DNA of 64,000 nucleotides from Adenophora triphylla var. japonica (GCA_022495995.1 JAFEMH010001299.1:320001-384000), one strand, 5' to 3'; positions 53,101-63,748 are shown, counted from the stretch's first letter. The notes: generated by a model not told the origin, from the letters alone. Numbers and translations are program-made.

Positions 53101-55987
53101 CCCAATCAAAAGTGCTACATTTTTAAAATGTAACACTTTCAAAGGGGAAATGTAACCCCGCCGCACCGTGAGACGGTCTCACAGAAGTTTTTGTCTTTCT
53201 GTTTTATCATCACTTCTACATACTCCCTTAGAGAATACATGTCAAGATCAATGTAGGACTAGTGCATGAAGTTTATCTTTTCCTTAGTGACTTAAATTTC
53301 TGATAATAGGTAAAGAGGCTCTCTTATTTTACATCGCGATCGTGGCACACTATGGCGTACATGTGTATACATATGTTTCTCAAAATTCATAATTTTAATG
53401 CGCTATAATATCCCACACGCCCGCACACAATATTAGTGTATCACAAATATACTGCTCCCTCTGATCCAAAACACAATTTTTGTTGAGGGACCCAAATCTA
53501 GAGCATTTGTATTAATTGATTTCTTAGTTTAAATGGGTCGAATAAGTTTTCTAAAATTGTGTGCCCAGTCAAAGTGGACACGTGTTTTAGTAAGAATGAA
53601 AATCATAAAAAGCAAAAAAAAGCAACAAAAGTATTTTGAGGTTAGTGAGAGAAATTGGTAAAAGGGAGTGGTTAACAAAATATGGAAACTTCAAGTGGGA
53701 GAGGAGTCCTTGGTAGATGAAGTGTCCGCTGGCCTCGTCTGCCTTAATATATTGTATGGATATGATCCATGGTATGACAATGTAGCATAATTTTAAGTCA
53801 TGTATCTAGTCAATTGATGTGGTAATGCATGTATATTACCTTTTCGGAAATACATGAGGCACTGTTTTACGGTCTCCTTTTTTACTTTCACTATTTTGCG
53901 CGTATGGAAATGCATGTTAAATAACTCGACTGTAGTACTTCATTGCTTCTTAGCATCTTGAACGCAATATTTTCTTTCTGTGACCTTGGGAAACTGACAT
54001 CTAATGGTTTGTATATTACTCCCTCCGTCCCTAAATGAATGTCCAAATTTCACTTTAAAGGACATTTGCATAAGTGTTGAACTTAAGCATTTTCTGTAAC
54101 ATAAGTACATAAAAACCTCAATGATCTCACTATATTGCATTGCAAGTCTATGTGTGAATTAGAACTTGTTGAATGATGAGGGAGGATTTAATAAATTCCC
54201 CAAATTTTGGACCTTCATTTTGGGACTTTTCTATTAGAAATATGGACATTCACTTGGGGACGGGGGAGCATTAAATGTTGCCTACATATGACGTTATGCA
54301 TTCATGCGTCAGCATGGATATGGGGAATAATATTCCCAGATTTCCATACAACTGTTTTTATGTTGAAAAGTCGTGGTGTCTTTGGTGAAGTAGGATAATT
54401 TTATATGTGAAAGATTGGATATTGCATTCACTAGGTCGTCCATTTGTGTTACTTTTGGTAATCTATTCTAAAACACAACTGGGAAATTAGCCCAGTCAAT
54501 GTTTAGTAATGCGATTAGATTCCGGATAATTTTTATTAGCCTCGTTTGAGGAATGCTGGGTAAACATCTTAGGGTTTCAGAGATCGATTGCTGAACCTTT
54601 TAATAGTTCTTCCGCCTCTCTTGTCTACCTCTTTATAGAAAAAATTGATGCTATATTTCTTTTCCTGACCCTAATAATACAGTAAATTTTGTACCAGGAG
54701 ATACAATGAGGCAGTTACATACTATGAGAAAGCTCTGACCTTATCAAGCAGAAGCCTGAGCACTTATGCGGGTTTAGCATACACATATCATCTGCAGGTA
54801 TTAGGCCTGATAATTTCTTTGGAACTTTTCGTTTAACTTGTATGGTTCAGAGCTTTCTTCCGACTCTATAAAGCTGATCATGATGGGGTCTTGATACCTT
54901 TTCTTATGCCCGCTTCTGTATTTTATATTATTGGGGTCAAATTTGACCTCCTTGGTAAGCTCATTTTAATTCCCCTTTCATTACATCTTTTCCTGATGCT
55001 CTGTTTTTAAGTTCAATGTTTTCTCTCTCTCTTTTTTTTTTTGTTTGTTTCGATTTTTATTTCAACTTCCCTCTATGATATACAGTTGTTGTTTATATGG
55101 GTAATATTTTTTTTACGACTCTGGAACGTCTATAATTATCTGGAAAATTGTAGAATACTACTACCTTTTATCCAAATTTTCTCTTGATCAAGAGCAAATT
55201 TGAATTCATTTTTGGATGGAGGGAGTACTTGGGTTTTAATTCTTTTCCCATAATCAAACACCTGACCAATGCTTGGGGAATATGTGCTGTATCAATGAAC
55301 TTGTCAGGATATATGCATTTAAATGAAATAGAATCCATATGCTTGTATTTAGAATTTCTCTATAAGATTATATTAGCATTTATGTTTCTGCATCTAATAT
55401 AATCTATTAAAAAAGGAAAAAGAAAATGCCTCATAATAACAATTGGCAGATATCGATTCTCCTGATTCTCTCTCTTTTTTCTGAGAGCCAACTCAGTAGG
55501 ATTACATGGGATTTGATCTGATATCTATAATCGACAGTTCTTCTTGTGTCAATAATTGAATACACTGCCCTCTTCAAACAAGTATTGTTTTCCAATGAAA
55601 ACTGTATTATTGATGGTTCTTTTGGAAATTCTGCGCAGGACAATTATAATGAAGCAATTACGTACTATCACAAGGTAAGTTGCTCCTAAAGTCGTTTGCA
55701 TGAAATGAATTGCCCTTAAGCATATATATTTCCAGAAATATGATTTCATGCTAAATCATTTCATCATTTTTTTGTTCTGATCGTGTAAATTCACTCATGG
55801 AAAAGACCAATTGGAACTCATTATTTTCTCCAAAATCTGTCTTGTTATATGTTTTCCCCCCCAGGCTTTATGGCTTAAACCGGATGATCAATTCTGCACA
55901 GAGATGTTAACGTTGGCCCTTGTGGATGAAAGTCGTCAGGGCATTGATCCTAAAATTGAATCACGTCGAAGCGAACTATTTATTTAG
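44132..55987 (+). CDS. APC6: Anaphase-promoting complex subunit 6 (CDC16/APC6), 16 exons
   Basis: TPR-repeat subunit of the APC/C ubiquitin ligase, which drives metaphase-anaphase transition and mitotic exit. Exons: 44132-44377, 45177-45311, 45963-46036, 46440-46479, 47998-48043, 48346-48425, 48554-48735, 48830-48955, 50061-50135, 50884-51009, 51601-51670, 52252-52334, 52836-52949, 54698-54797, 55639-55674, 55865-55987. All introns are GT-AG and phases join to one frame of 551 codons, close to the known plant APC6 length. The N-terminus MREEEIEKMRGVVRDCVSKH and FFADKV...DIYMQAQALFLGRHYRRA are plant APC6 hallmarks. Repeated TPR helices are seen from exon 9 on (SWFAVGCYYYCIKKY, APAWVGYGNAYAAK, LYIGMEYMRTHSFKLA, VYNELGVVAYHMKEY, VNLAHALRKL, YAGLAYTYHLQDNY). 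The C-terminus is ESRRSELFI. No disabling change is seen. Splice sites were chosen by eye; exon 12 could start at a nearby AG, but FFMQAKA fits the family. Confidence 0.93.
46795..47059. mobile_element. Stowaway MITE in APC6 intron 4
   Basis: CTCCCTCCGTCCCGCC to GATGGGACAGAGGGAG, 265 bases. The right flank is TT instead of TA. Confidence 0.8.
47078..47325. mobile_element. Stowaway MITE in APC6 intron 4
   Basis: CTCCCTCCGTCCCACCCG to CGGGTGGGAAGGAGGAAG, TA flanks, 248 bases, 18 bases from the preceding MITE. Confidence 0.82.
47537..47816. mobile_element. Stowaway MITE in APC6 intron 4
   Basis: CTCCCTCCGTCCCATCCGAC to TTCGGTGGGACGGAGGGAG, TA flanks, 280 bases. Its right end lies 181 bases before exon 5. 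Confidence 0.85.
52464..52652. mobile_element. Stowaway-like MITE in APC6 intron 12
   Basis: CTCTCTCCGTCCCATAATAA to TTATTTCGGGACGGAGGGAG with TA flanks, 189 bases, same family as 8,489 and 13,749. Confidence 0.8.
54019..54268. mobile_element. Stowaway MITE in APC6 intron 13
   Basis: CTCCCTCCGTCCCTAAATGA to TTCACTTGGGGACGGGGGAG, 250 bases. The right flank is not TA. Confidence 0.7.
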
Positions 55988-56233
55988 TGTATATTTCAAC
56001 AGAAAAAAAAAGAACATGTTGTAATTTTATATAGTGAATATTGTGAGGTTGATTTATTGTTTATTTAAATGTAAGGCAGTAAGCAAATTCTGTGTTGTAT
56101 CAAAGTAGAAGGGACATTAGGTAATTGAACCTGTACCTTCCGTTTCGGGTTCTCCTCATGATCGCTAATTGTACTTCGATTTCTCTTCATGATCGATGAT
56201 AATAGTCTCCGCAAAGTAGGGCTTATTCGAAAT
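55988..56233 (+). other. APC6 3' UTR and spacer
   Basis: Non-coding DNA after the APC6 stop, with AT-rich possible poly(A) signals near 56,010-56,050, up to the start of the duplicated unit at 56,234. Confidence 0.5.
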
Positions 56234-56736
56234 TTGTAAGCCATTGAACGTGGGTTGAATCAATTTTTCAGCCATGGATTTTGAAAGATTGAACTTGTGC
56301 GTTTGGGGAAGTTGCCAAATCGTGACTACTTTGTTAGATGATCTCATCTTCCTCTCTTAATGTGTCATGCACCCTAGAAGAAGTCAGAAGATCTCACAAC
56401 TGTCTGTGCTATGAGGTAAATCTACCTCTCTTGTGTGTGAATTTTACCTCAACAAGTCCATCTGAGTGACAGACAAATTCTGACGGGCAAATTCGGGTGT
56501 GTTTTTTTTACATTGTAAAACAAATGTTTTGGCACATTGAGCACTGAATGTATGTGACGATAACTTTTAGAGCATCTTCAATGGTTTGGTGTAAAAATTG
56601 CATTGTTTCCCGTTTCTATGTAATGATGCAATTTTTGCAACAAACATCTCCGCTCATTTACTTCAAATCTTTTACCAAAAAAAAATATTGTTAATAAAGC
56701 ATGGTTGGAGATGGTGTTGGTTCTTATTTCATTATA

Positions 56737-57038
56737 CTCCCTCCGTCCCAGAAAATGCTTCGCCTTTTATTCAAAATGGCGTCCCGTTTGAAGCTTCACC
56801 TTTCCTAAAATGGAAAAGTTTTATTAATATTCTATTATACCCACTCACTATTTCCTCCACTCATTCTCTCTCCTAATTCATTATTACACTCACAACACCT
56901 TTTAAATTTATTATTTCCTCCACTAATTCTCTTTCCTATTTTCAAATTACACTCGCAACATTTTTTTTTTCCACCTATTTCCTTAATTTTTGTGCCGGGT
57001 CAAAAATGGTGAACCATTTCCTGGGAATAATGAGGGAG
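56737..57038. mobile_element. Stowaway MITE present only in unit A
   Basis: CTCCCTCCGTCCCAGAAAAT to AATAATGAGGGAG, 302 bases, TA duplicated. Unit B reads CATTATATACAG at 59,778-59,789, the exact empty site. Confidence 0.92.
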
Positions 57039-57972
57039 TATACAGTTTCTTCTCTTCATTTTAATAATTTGAAGAGAAAAAAGATAAATCCACTTAATGT
57101 AATTTGTGGACTTAAAGGCCAAACATGATTGTTTAGATGTCAATGAGAGTAATATGTGAAATGAAAAGTTCTTCCTATTTTAATCACGTTTTTAATGTTT
57201 TAATTTCTTATTCCCTCTGTATCAGAGAATAAATATATCAATTTTAATTTTTGTTAGCTTTAAAATAAATGTCACATTTCTAAAATAAGAAATGCAAGTT
57301 AGTGTAATTTTATCGTGTAGTAAATCACCTTTCCTATCAACATTAATAAGTCAATTAATAAGTCAAATTTCGACATTTATTCATTTTATTTTAGGATAAT
57401 GAGTAATTTATTAATGTGATCGAAGTTTGAGCTTCTGTGCATCAACAAAACAAGCTTTTTTAAAAAGTTGGATTTTTTATTAATGTTTTTCTTAAGCAAA
57501 GCTATTAAGAAATTGACACTTGAAATTGTTTTTGGACAAACCTCAATACTTTCATATAGGAAGAAAATGATGTCAAATGCTGCTTGAGCTAGAGTTTTTT
57601 TTTCCTAGGTATTTTTTTTCATTCTCATCTTCACATGCTCTCCATTCTCCGACGTTCGACGATATAAAATATCAAAATTATGTGCAGTAGGACTGCATGA
57701 CATACGGCCAGACGAGACGGATAAATGAGATTAAGGTTGTGTTTGAATGCATCAAGCACTATTTTTGTTGATGAATGATTTGTGCAACTACTTCGAATTA
57801 AGGGAGGAACCTTAACTTGACTTTAATTGTAACAATCATCTCATATTACTTTGATCAAACAAACATCAATATTCTCATTTATCAAGTAAAAGTGGCTGAG
57901 CATGAAGATTGATATTAACTTGTTTACAAAAACTTCAATTTTCTAAAATTGTTATCCATCAATAAACATTAA

Positions 57973-58159
57973 GGCTCCGTTTGTTTAGCGTAAAACATTT
58001 TCCGGAAAATAATTTTCGGCAAAATGTTTTCCGAAAAATGAAAATGTTTTTCGGAAAATAAGATAAAAATGAAGTTTTTCTCATTTTCTAGTGCAAACAA
58101 ATACCGAAAAATGAGGAAAATGTTTTCCAGAAAACATTTTTCCCCAAACAAACGGAGCC
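57973..58159. mobile_element. Tourist-like MITE present only in unit A, TSD TAA
   Basis: 187 bases with inverted ends GGCTCCGTTTGTTTAG and CCAAACAAACGGAGCC, TAA at 57,970-57,972 and 58,160-58,162. The interior is a palindromic series of AAAATGTTTTCC and GGAAAACATTTT. Unit B has the uninterrupted CATTAATTGC at about 61,032. Confidence 0.85.
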
Positions 58160-58268
58160 TAATTGCTTGTTATTATCGCAATCTAAATCTCCATCTTATT
58201 AATTAATGGCCTCTTGGGGTTAGGAATGTCCTGGTCTTTATTCGTGACTACTGGACTGGACTTGAAGT

Positions 58269-58302
58269 TGGGCTTGTTTTAATGGACCACAGTCCGGCCC
58301 AC
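58269..58302 (+). promoter_or_regulatory. Site II-type motifs before small protein gene, copy A
   Basis: TGGGCT (58,269-58,274) and GGCCCA (58,297-58,302) lie 115-150 bases before the ATG. Both are kept in copy B. Confidence 0.45.
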
Positions 58303-58417
58303 CCAAATTCTAATCCGCTTAGCTATCACAGATCCAGGACGCCTACGACAATTTACCAATTGTTGTATTTCGTCGGCGCCAAGCTATCACAGACCACAGA
58401 CTGCCGGAACAACAGAA

Positions 58418-58715
58418 ATGGGACCTGCGGAGGAAGGCGGCCCCAAGCTTTTCCGTCTGCTCTATTTCGTCGGCGCCGGATGTAATCCATTCGCATTTAC
58501 AATCAATTTTATAATTTTTCTTTGTACATTCATTTGATTTTGATAATTTGGGGATAGTAAGATATTGAATTTGGGTTCGGATTTCAGTTTTGTGCACTGC
58601 GGCAATCAACAAGTGGAGGGATCTGGAACGGAAGTCAGCTCTCCGGCAAGAACAACAACAGAAACAGAGTCAACTATCTGAAAATATTCCATCTCCGGCT
58701 CCTGCTGCTGAATAA
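58418..58715 (+). CDS. Small two-exon gene, 63-residue predicted membrane protein, copy A
   Basis: Exon 1 58,418-58,481 and exon 2 58,588-58,715, GT-AG intron of 106 bases, phase 1. The protein is MGPAEEGGPKLFRLL..., with one hydrophobic segment over residues 12-29 (LFRLLYFVGAGFLCTAAI), then NKWRDLERKSALRQ, a Q-rich stretch and ENIPSPAPAAE at the end. This is the layout of a small single-span membrane protein with a basic, coiled tail. I do not recognise the family. Site II motifs before the gene are common on genes for mitochondrial proteins, so a mitochondrial site is a weak inference. The coding sequence is identical to copy B as far as I can see. Confidence 0.7.
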
Positions 58716-60088
58716 GCAAGCTTGTTGTTTTTTTTTTTTTTTTATAGGGTTTTGTTAGATCTTGCCATGTTCGTTTCATCCTGACAAATTATCTGACATC
58801 TGTTCAATTTTGTTGTATCGGGATGTCATATTTGAACGATGAATTGTGCAATCAATTTGTTCCGATGAATAATGATCCTTCGTTGAAATGCGTTCCCTGT
58901 CAACCAATTTTTATTTATTATATCTTTGGTACTTTTATACTTGAAAAATGGCAAGATTATTAACCTCTCCGTCCGTAATCCGTCCCAAAATGAATGATCA
59001 ATCTTTTCATTAAATATAATCTTTGATCACGTTTGATCAAGAGCAAATTTGTAAGTAACGGATAATTATTTTGTATTGGCAGAGCTCTCAAATTCTTATT
59101 GCTGCTTAGTGTTTTTGAAGTTTCACAATACGAAAAATATGCTTTAAGACATCTGAATAAGGGTTATATTAGGGTCTACTGTTTAAATCCCAGGTGAGCA
59201 ATGTCTATAGAGACTTTCTCTTGCCAATTTCCCGCCCCAATGATTCGTTTCAAGCTACAAATATTCGCTCACCATTTCGAGCGGTAGATATTGATATTGA
59301 ATCAATTTTCACTCACCAATTTGCAAAGAATTTCATTTTTTGTAAGCCATTGAATGTGGGTTGAATCAATTTTTCAGCCATAGCTTTTGAAAGATTGAAC
59401 TTGTGCGTTTAATGAAGTTGCCAAATCGTGACTACTTTGTTAGATGATCTCATCTTCCTCTCGTAATGTGTCATGCACCCTGGAAGTCAGAAGATCTCAC
59501 AGTTACGAGGTAAATCTACCTCTCTTGTGTGTGTGTGTTTTTTTTTTTTTTACGTTGTAAAACAAATGCTTTGACACATTGAGCACTGAATGTATGTGGC
59601 GATAACTTTTAGAGCATCTCCAATGGTTTGGTGTAAAAATTGCATTGTTTCCCGTTTCTCTGTAATGATGCAATTTTTGCGACAAACATCTCCGCTCATT
59701 TACTTCAAATCTTTTACCAAAAAAAAAAAAAATATTGTTAATAAAGCATGGTTGGAGATGGTGTTGGTTCTTATTTCATTATATACAGTTTCTTCTCTTC
59801 ATTTTAATAATTTGAAGAGAAAATAGATATATCCACTTAATGTAATTTGTGGACTTAAAGGCCAAACATGATTGTTTAGATGTCAATGAGTGTAACATGT
59901 GAAATGAAAAGTTCTTCCTATTTTAATCACGTTTTTTACGTTTTAATTTCTTATTCCCTCTACTATATCAGAGAATAAATATTGCAATTTTAATTTTTGT
60001 TAGTTTTAAAATAAATGTCACCTTTCTAAAATAAGAAATGCAAATTAGTGTAATTTTATCATCGTGCAAATAAGGTATACTCCTATAG

Positions 60089-60507
60089 ACTAGTAAATCA
60101 CCTTCCCTGTCATTATTAATAAGTCAATTGTGACATTTATTCATTTTATTTTAGGATAATGAGTAATTTATTAATGAGTGGAGGGAATAGTAAATTATAA
60201 TGATATACGTAAATGTTGTGAGTGTAAAAGTAAAATAGGAGAGAGAATGAGTGGAGGGAATAGTAAATTATAATGGTGTTGTGAGTATTAAAATAATGTA
60301 GGAGAGAGAATGAGTGGAAGGAATAGTAAAGATTCTTTGCCATTTTAGAAAGTGTGCAATTTGTAATGGGACATCCAAAATAGAAAGTGTGCGGTTTGTA
60401 GCGGGACAGAGAGAGTATAGACTAGTAAATCACCTTCCCTGTCAACATTAATAAGTCAATTGTGACATTTATTCATTTTATTTTAGGATAATGAGTAATT
60501 TATTAAT
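60089..60507. repeat. 85-base direct repeat around a partial Stowaway MITE, unit B only
   Basis: ACTAGTAAATCACCTTCCCT... occurs at 60,089-60,176 and 60,421-60,507. Between them lies about 240 bases of a Stowaway-type right half (GGAGAGAGAATGAGTGGA, ending GGGACAGAGAGAGTA). Unit A has a single copy and no MITE, so this is a rearrangement around an insertion after duplication. Confidence 0.75.
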
Positions 60508-61263
60508 GTGATAGAAGTTTGAGCTTTTGTGCATCAACAAAACAATTTTTTAAAAAATTGGATTTTTTTCTTAATGTTTTTCTTAGGCAAAGCTATTACG
60601 AAATTGAAATTGACACTTGAAATTGTTTTTGGACAAACCTCAATACTTTCATATAGGAAGGAAATGATGTCTAATGTTGATTGAGCTATATAACAATATT
60701 ATGTGCTCTCCATTCTCCGAAGTTCGACGACATGAAATATCAAAATTATGTGCAGTAGGACTGACATACAGCCCGACGAGGCGGATACATGAGATTAAGG
60801 TTGTGTTTGAATGCATCAAGCACTATTTTTGTTGCTGAATAATTTTTTTTTGTGCAACTACTTCAAATTTATGACAAAATCTTGACTTTACTTGAATTGT
60901 AACAATTATCACATATTTCTCTGATAAACAAAATATTCTCATTTATCGAGTAAAAGTGGCTGAGCATGTAGATTGATATTAACTTGTTTACAAAAACTTC
61001 AATTTTCTAAAATTGTTATCCATCAATAACCCATTAATTGCTTGTTATTATCGCAATCTAAATCTCCATCTTATTAATTAATGGCCTCTTGGGGTTAGGA
61101 ATTTCCTGGTCTTTATTCGTGACTACTGGACTGGACTTGAAGTTGGGCTTGTTTTAATGGATCACAGTCCGGCCCACCCAAATTCTAATCCTTAGCTATC
61201 ACAGATCCAGGGCGCCTACAACAATTGGTACCAAAGCTCGTTCAGACTGCCGGAACAACAGAC

Positions 61264-61561
61264 ATGGGACCTGCGGAGGAAGGCGGCCCCAAGCTTTTCC
61301 GTCTGCTCTATTTCGTCGGCGCCGGATGTAATCCATTCGCATTTACATTCAATTTTATAATTTTTCTTTGTACATTCATTTGATTTTGATAATTTCGGGA
61401 TAGTAAGATATTGAATTTGGGTTCGGATTTCAGTTTTGTGCACTGCGGCAATCAACAAGTGGAGGGATCTGGAACGGAAGTCAGCTCTCCGGCAAGAACA
61501 ACAACAGAAACAGAGTCAACTATCTGAAAATATTCCATCTCCGGCTCCTGCTGCTGAATAA
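61264..61561 (+). CDS. Small two-exon gene, 63-residue predicted membrane protein, copy B
   Basis: Exon 1 61,264-61,327 and exon 2 61,434-61,561, same structure and the same encoded protein as copy A. The intron differs at about two places. The 5' UTR differs more: about 25 bases before the ATG copy B reads AAAGCTCGTTCAGACTGCC, while copy A has an extra short piece repeating part of its own exon 1 (TTTCGTCGGCGCC). Promoter motifs TGGGCT (61,144) and GGCCCA (61,171) are kept, so both copies could be expressed. Confidence 0.7.
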
Positions 61562-62182
61562 GCAAGCTTCTTGTTTTTTTTTTTTTTTTAGGGTTTTGTT
61601 AGATCTTGCCATGTTCTTTTCATCCTGACAAATTATCTGACATCTGTTCAATTTTGTTGTATCGGGATGTCATATTTTGAACGATGAATTGTGCAATCAA
61701 TTTGTTCCCATGAATAATGATCCTTCGTTGAAATGCTTTCCCTTTTAACCAATTTTTATTTATTATATCTTTGGTACTTTTATACTTGAAAAATGGCAAG
61801 ATTATTAACCTCTCCGTCAGTAATCCGTCCCAAAATGAATGATCAATCTTTTCATTAAATATAATCTTTGATCACGTTTGATCAAGAGCAAATTTGTAAG
61901 TAACGGATAATTATTTTGTATTGGCAGAGCTCTCAAATTCTTATTGCTGCTTAGTGTTTTTGAAGTTTCACAATACGAAAAATATGCTTTAAGACATCTG
62001 AATAAGGGTTATATTAGGGTCTACTGTTTAAATCCCAGGTGAGCAATGTCTATAGAGACTTTCTCTTGCCAATTTCCCACCCCAATGATTCGTTTCAAGC
62101 TACAAATATTCGCTCACCATTTCGAGCTATAGATATTGATATTGAATCAATTTTTGCTCACCAATTTGCAAAGAATTTCATT

Positions 62183-62259
62183 TTTGGTGAGCGAAAATTT
62201 GCTCCAAAGAATCTAGGCTTATCTCCTTCGCCAATTTTTCATCCACGGTTTGTAATATC
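62183..62259. other. Boundary after unit B
   Basis: Sequence continuing past the duplication; no gene seen. Confidence 0.4.
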
Positions 62260-62454
62260 AATTAAAGTTCAATTGGCACGTGGGGGTGCTTGCTGATGAT
62301 GATTAGGGGTTCGTAGGCCTTCCAACCTGAGGAGTCGTAGTTCGATTCACCATGGAGTGGTTAGAGGAGCAACGATTCGGGCCACTCACTGCTTGCTGGG
62401 CCCCAGCGCCTCTGAAGGAGTGCATCACGGGGAGCGGTGAAATGTGTTGATCCC

Positions 62455-62492
<38 letters not shown>

Positions 62493-62573
62493 AATAAATA
62501 AATAAAAAAAAAAAAAAAAAAAAAGAAAAGAAGGAAAGAAAAAAAAATAAAATAAAAAATTAAAGTTCAATTG
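62260..62573 (+). mobile_element. tRNA-derived SINE with poly(A) tail and 16-bp target duplication
   Basis: Body at 62,276-62,557: GC-rich head with the B box GTTCGATTC (62,340-62,348, exact GWTCRANNC), then a tRNA-unrelated part (CCCCAGCGCCTCTGAAGG) and about 100 bases of A-rich tail. The target duplication AATTAAAGTTCAATTG is at 62,260-62,275 and 62,558-62,573. Its family differs from the Au-like SINE at 30.5 kb, which ends in T. Confidence 0.82.
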
Positions 62574-62976
62574 ATTAACTTGAGAATCATTAATTTTATC
62601 CTATTACTAATTCTATTCTATCCGTTTTATGTCACGAAAAAGAGTTGCAACTAGTGTTTTTTTTTTCTTTTCCTGAAAAAAAAAACCATAAGATTAATTC
62701 AATATCTGTTTGGACAATTTTTTTGGACAAAGAATCTGTCCAAACAGATGCGTAAAAAGAATTTGTTTTGGTGTTGGGATGAAAGTTGCATTCATTAAAA
62801 GAGTTTAGTTAATGTGTAAAAAAGAATTATTATTATTTAATGAAAAAACTAATAAGTTTGTTCTTATTTATTATTTATCATTTTCACATTATTTCACAAG
62901 TTCCAATATATGTGGGCAAATTTGAAAATTAATTAAACGCTTTCAACTAAAAATAATAATTATTCTTTTACTAATA
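62574..62976. other. No gene recognised
   Basis: AT-rich spacer. A short inverted pair CTGTTTGGACA/TGTCCAAACAG occurs near 62,707-62,750. Confidence 0.5.
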
Positions 62977-63253
62977 CTCCTTCCGTCCCATTATATGCTT
63001 CACCTACCTTTTGAGAAATCACGCAAATTAAGAAAAAAAGGTAAGTGGAGAAAATGTTATGAGCGTAAAAGGAAAATAGAAGAAAATGAGTGAAGAGAAT
63101 AGTAAATTTGAAAAGTGTTGTGAGCATAAAAGTGAAATAAGAAAGAGAATGAGGGGATGAAATAGTAATTTTTTTTGTCATTTTAGAAAAAGTGAAACCT
63201 TTAACGGAATACTCATTTTGACAAAAAATAAAGTTGAAATGAGACGGAGGGAG
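62977..63253. mobile_element. Stowaway MITE
   Basis: CTCCTTCCGTCCCATTATA to AATGAGACGGAGGGAG, TA flanks, 277 bases, about 230 bases before the start of the next gene. Confidence 0.85.
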
Positions 63254-63349
63254 TATTTATTTTGGATGAAAGGTAATAATATTTTCAACTTAAATATGCA
63301 AAATCGGCTTCTGTTAGGAAAAGGAGTACAGTAATAAATCCGTTCCGAA

Positions 63350-63439
63350 GGCGGGAAACTCTTCCCTGATTTCATGATTCCCTCCACGCCCTACCTACGC
63401 GATTTTGTTGCTTTCCCCAATTCTCAGCAAAAACCCTAA
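63350..63439 (+). promoter_or_regulatory. E2F-type site and telo-box upstream of the last gene
   Basis: GGCGGGAAA (63,350-63,358) fits the plant E2F consensus. AAACCCTAA (63,431-63,439) is a telo-box, 43 bases before the ATG. Together they are common on S-phase and replication genes. Confidence 0.6.
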
Positions 63440-63481
63440 TTGCAAAAAAACAAACAGAGAAACCCCAATTCAGCTTATTCG

Positions 63482-63748
63482 ATGGAGATATCACCTGATA
63501 GGGCGACGCTCGTCGAGGCTACTAATGGTGCAGATCTCCGTCCGCCTGGAAGGCCTAGTGTTCGCCGGCGGTTGATTCAGTCGACGCTGTTACCGCACAA
63601 GTCTCAAGACATTGCCGCTACAGAAGACCAGGATTTTGTACCAGACGAAGATCAGGAGGAAGACGAAGAAGAATATTGCGGGAGTCAAGGTAAGAAGAAT
63701 AGAAAGCATAAGCCGAAGGCCGGAATTCAATCGCGAGCTTCTCGAAAG
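63482..63748 (+). CDS. First exon of a nuclear-type protein, partial gene
   Basis: The ATG at 63,482 starts MEISPDRATLVEA; a TTG upstream in frame is not used. The 89 codons include RPSVRRRLIQSTLLPHK, an acidic run (DEDQEEDEEEY), then CGSQGKKNRKHKPKAG, an NLS-like basic stretch, and SRASRK. A donor AAAG/GTGAAC at 63,748 fits the end of coding-like sequence; GTAAG at 63,690 is an alternative. The open frame continues to 63,985 but turns hydrophobic and unlike the first part, so it is probably intron. The rest lies outside the window. The arginine-rich QSTL segment and the S-phase promoter motifs make a replication factor such as an ELG1/ATAD5-like protein a possibility, but this is a guess. 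Confidence 0.55.

Larger units (their letters stand above)
56234..59339 (+). repeat. Segmental duplication, unit A
   Basis: Starts TTGTAAGCCATTGAA and ends in TTTCATTTTT. The same sequence begins again at 59,340 and ends at about 62,182. Unit A is longer mainly because it has a Stowaway MITE (56,737) and a Tourist-like MITE (57,973) missing in unit B. Each unit holds one copy of the 63-residue protein gene. Confidence 0.9.
59340..62182 (+). repeat. Segmental duplication, unit B
   Basis: Tandem copy of unit A, joined head to tail at 59,340. It lacks the two MITEs of unit A, but has its own local rearrangement (60,089-60,507). Similarity over the gene and intron is about 98 percent by eye, so the event is recent. 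Confidence 0.9.

Noticed and set aside
53165..53190. GTGAGACGGTCTCAC near-palindrome in APC6 intron 13
   Set aside because: A common plant repeat terminus; no element with two ends could be defined around it.
55150..55228. Short Stowaway relic (GGATGGAGGGAGTA) in APC6 intron 14
   Set aside because: Only one terminal repeat is recognisable, too little to annotate as an element. A similar lone end lies near 44,840.
58343..58612. Minus-strand 89-codon frame (and its twin at 61,216-61,458)
   Set aside because: It is the antisense shadow of the two-exon small protein gene, across its intron.
62280..62360. tRNA gene with GTTCGATTC
   Set aside because: It is the head of a SINE with a poly(A) tail and a 16-bp target duplication.
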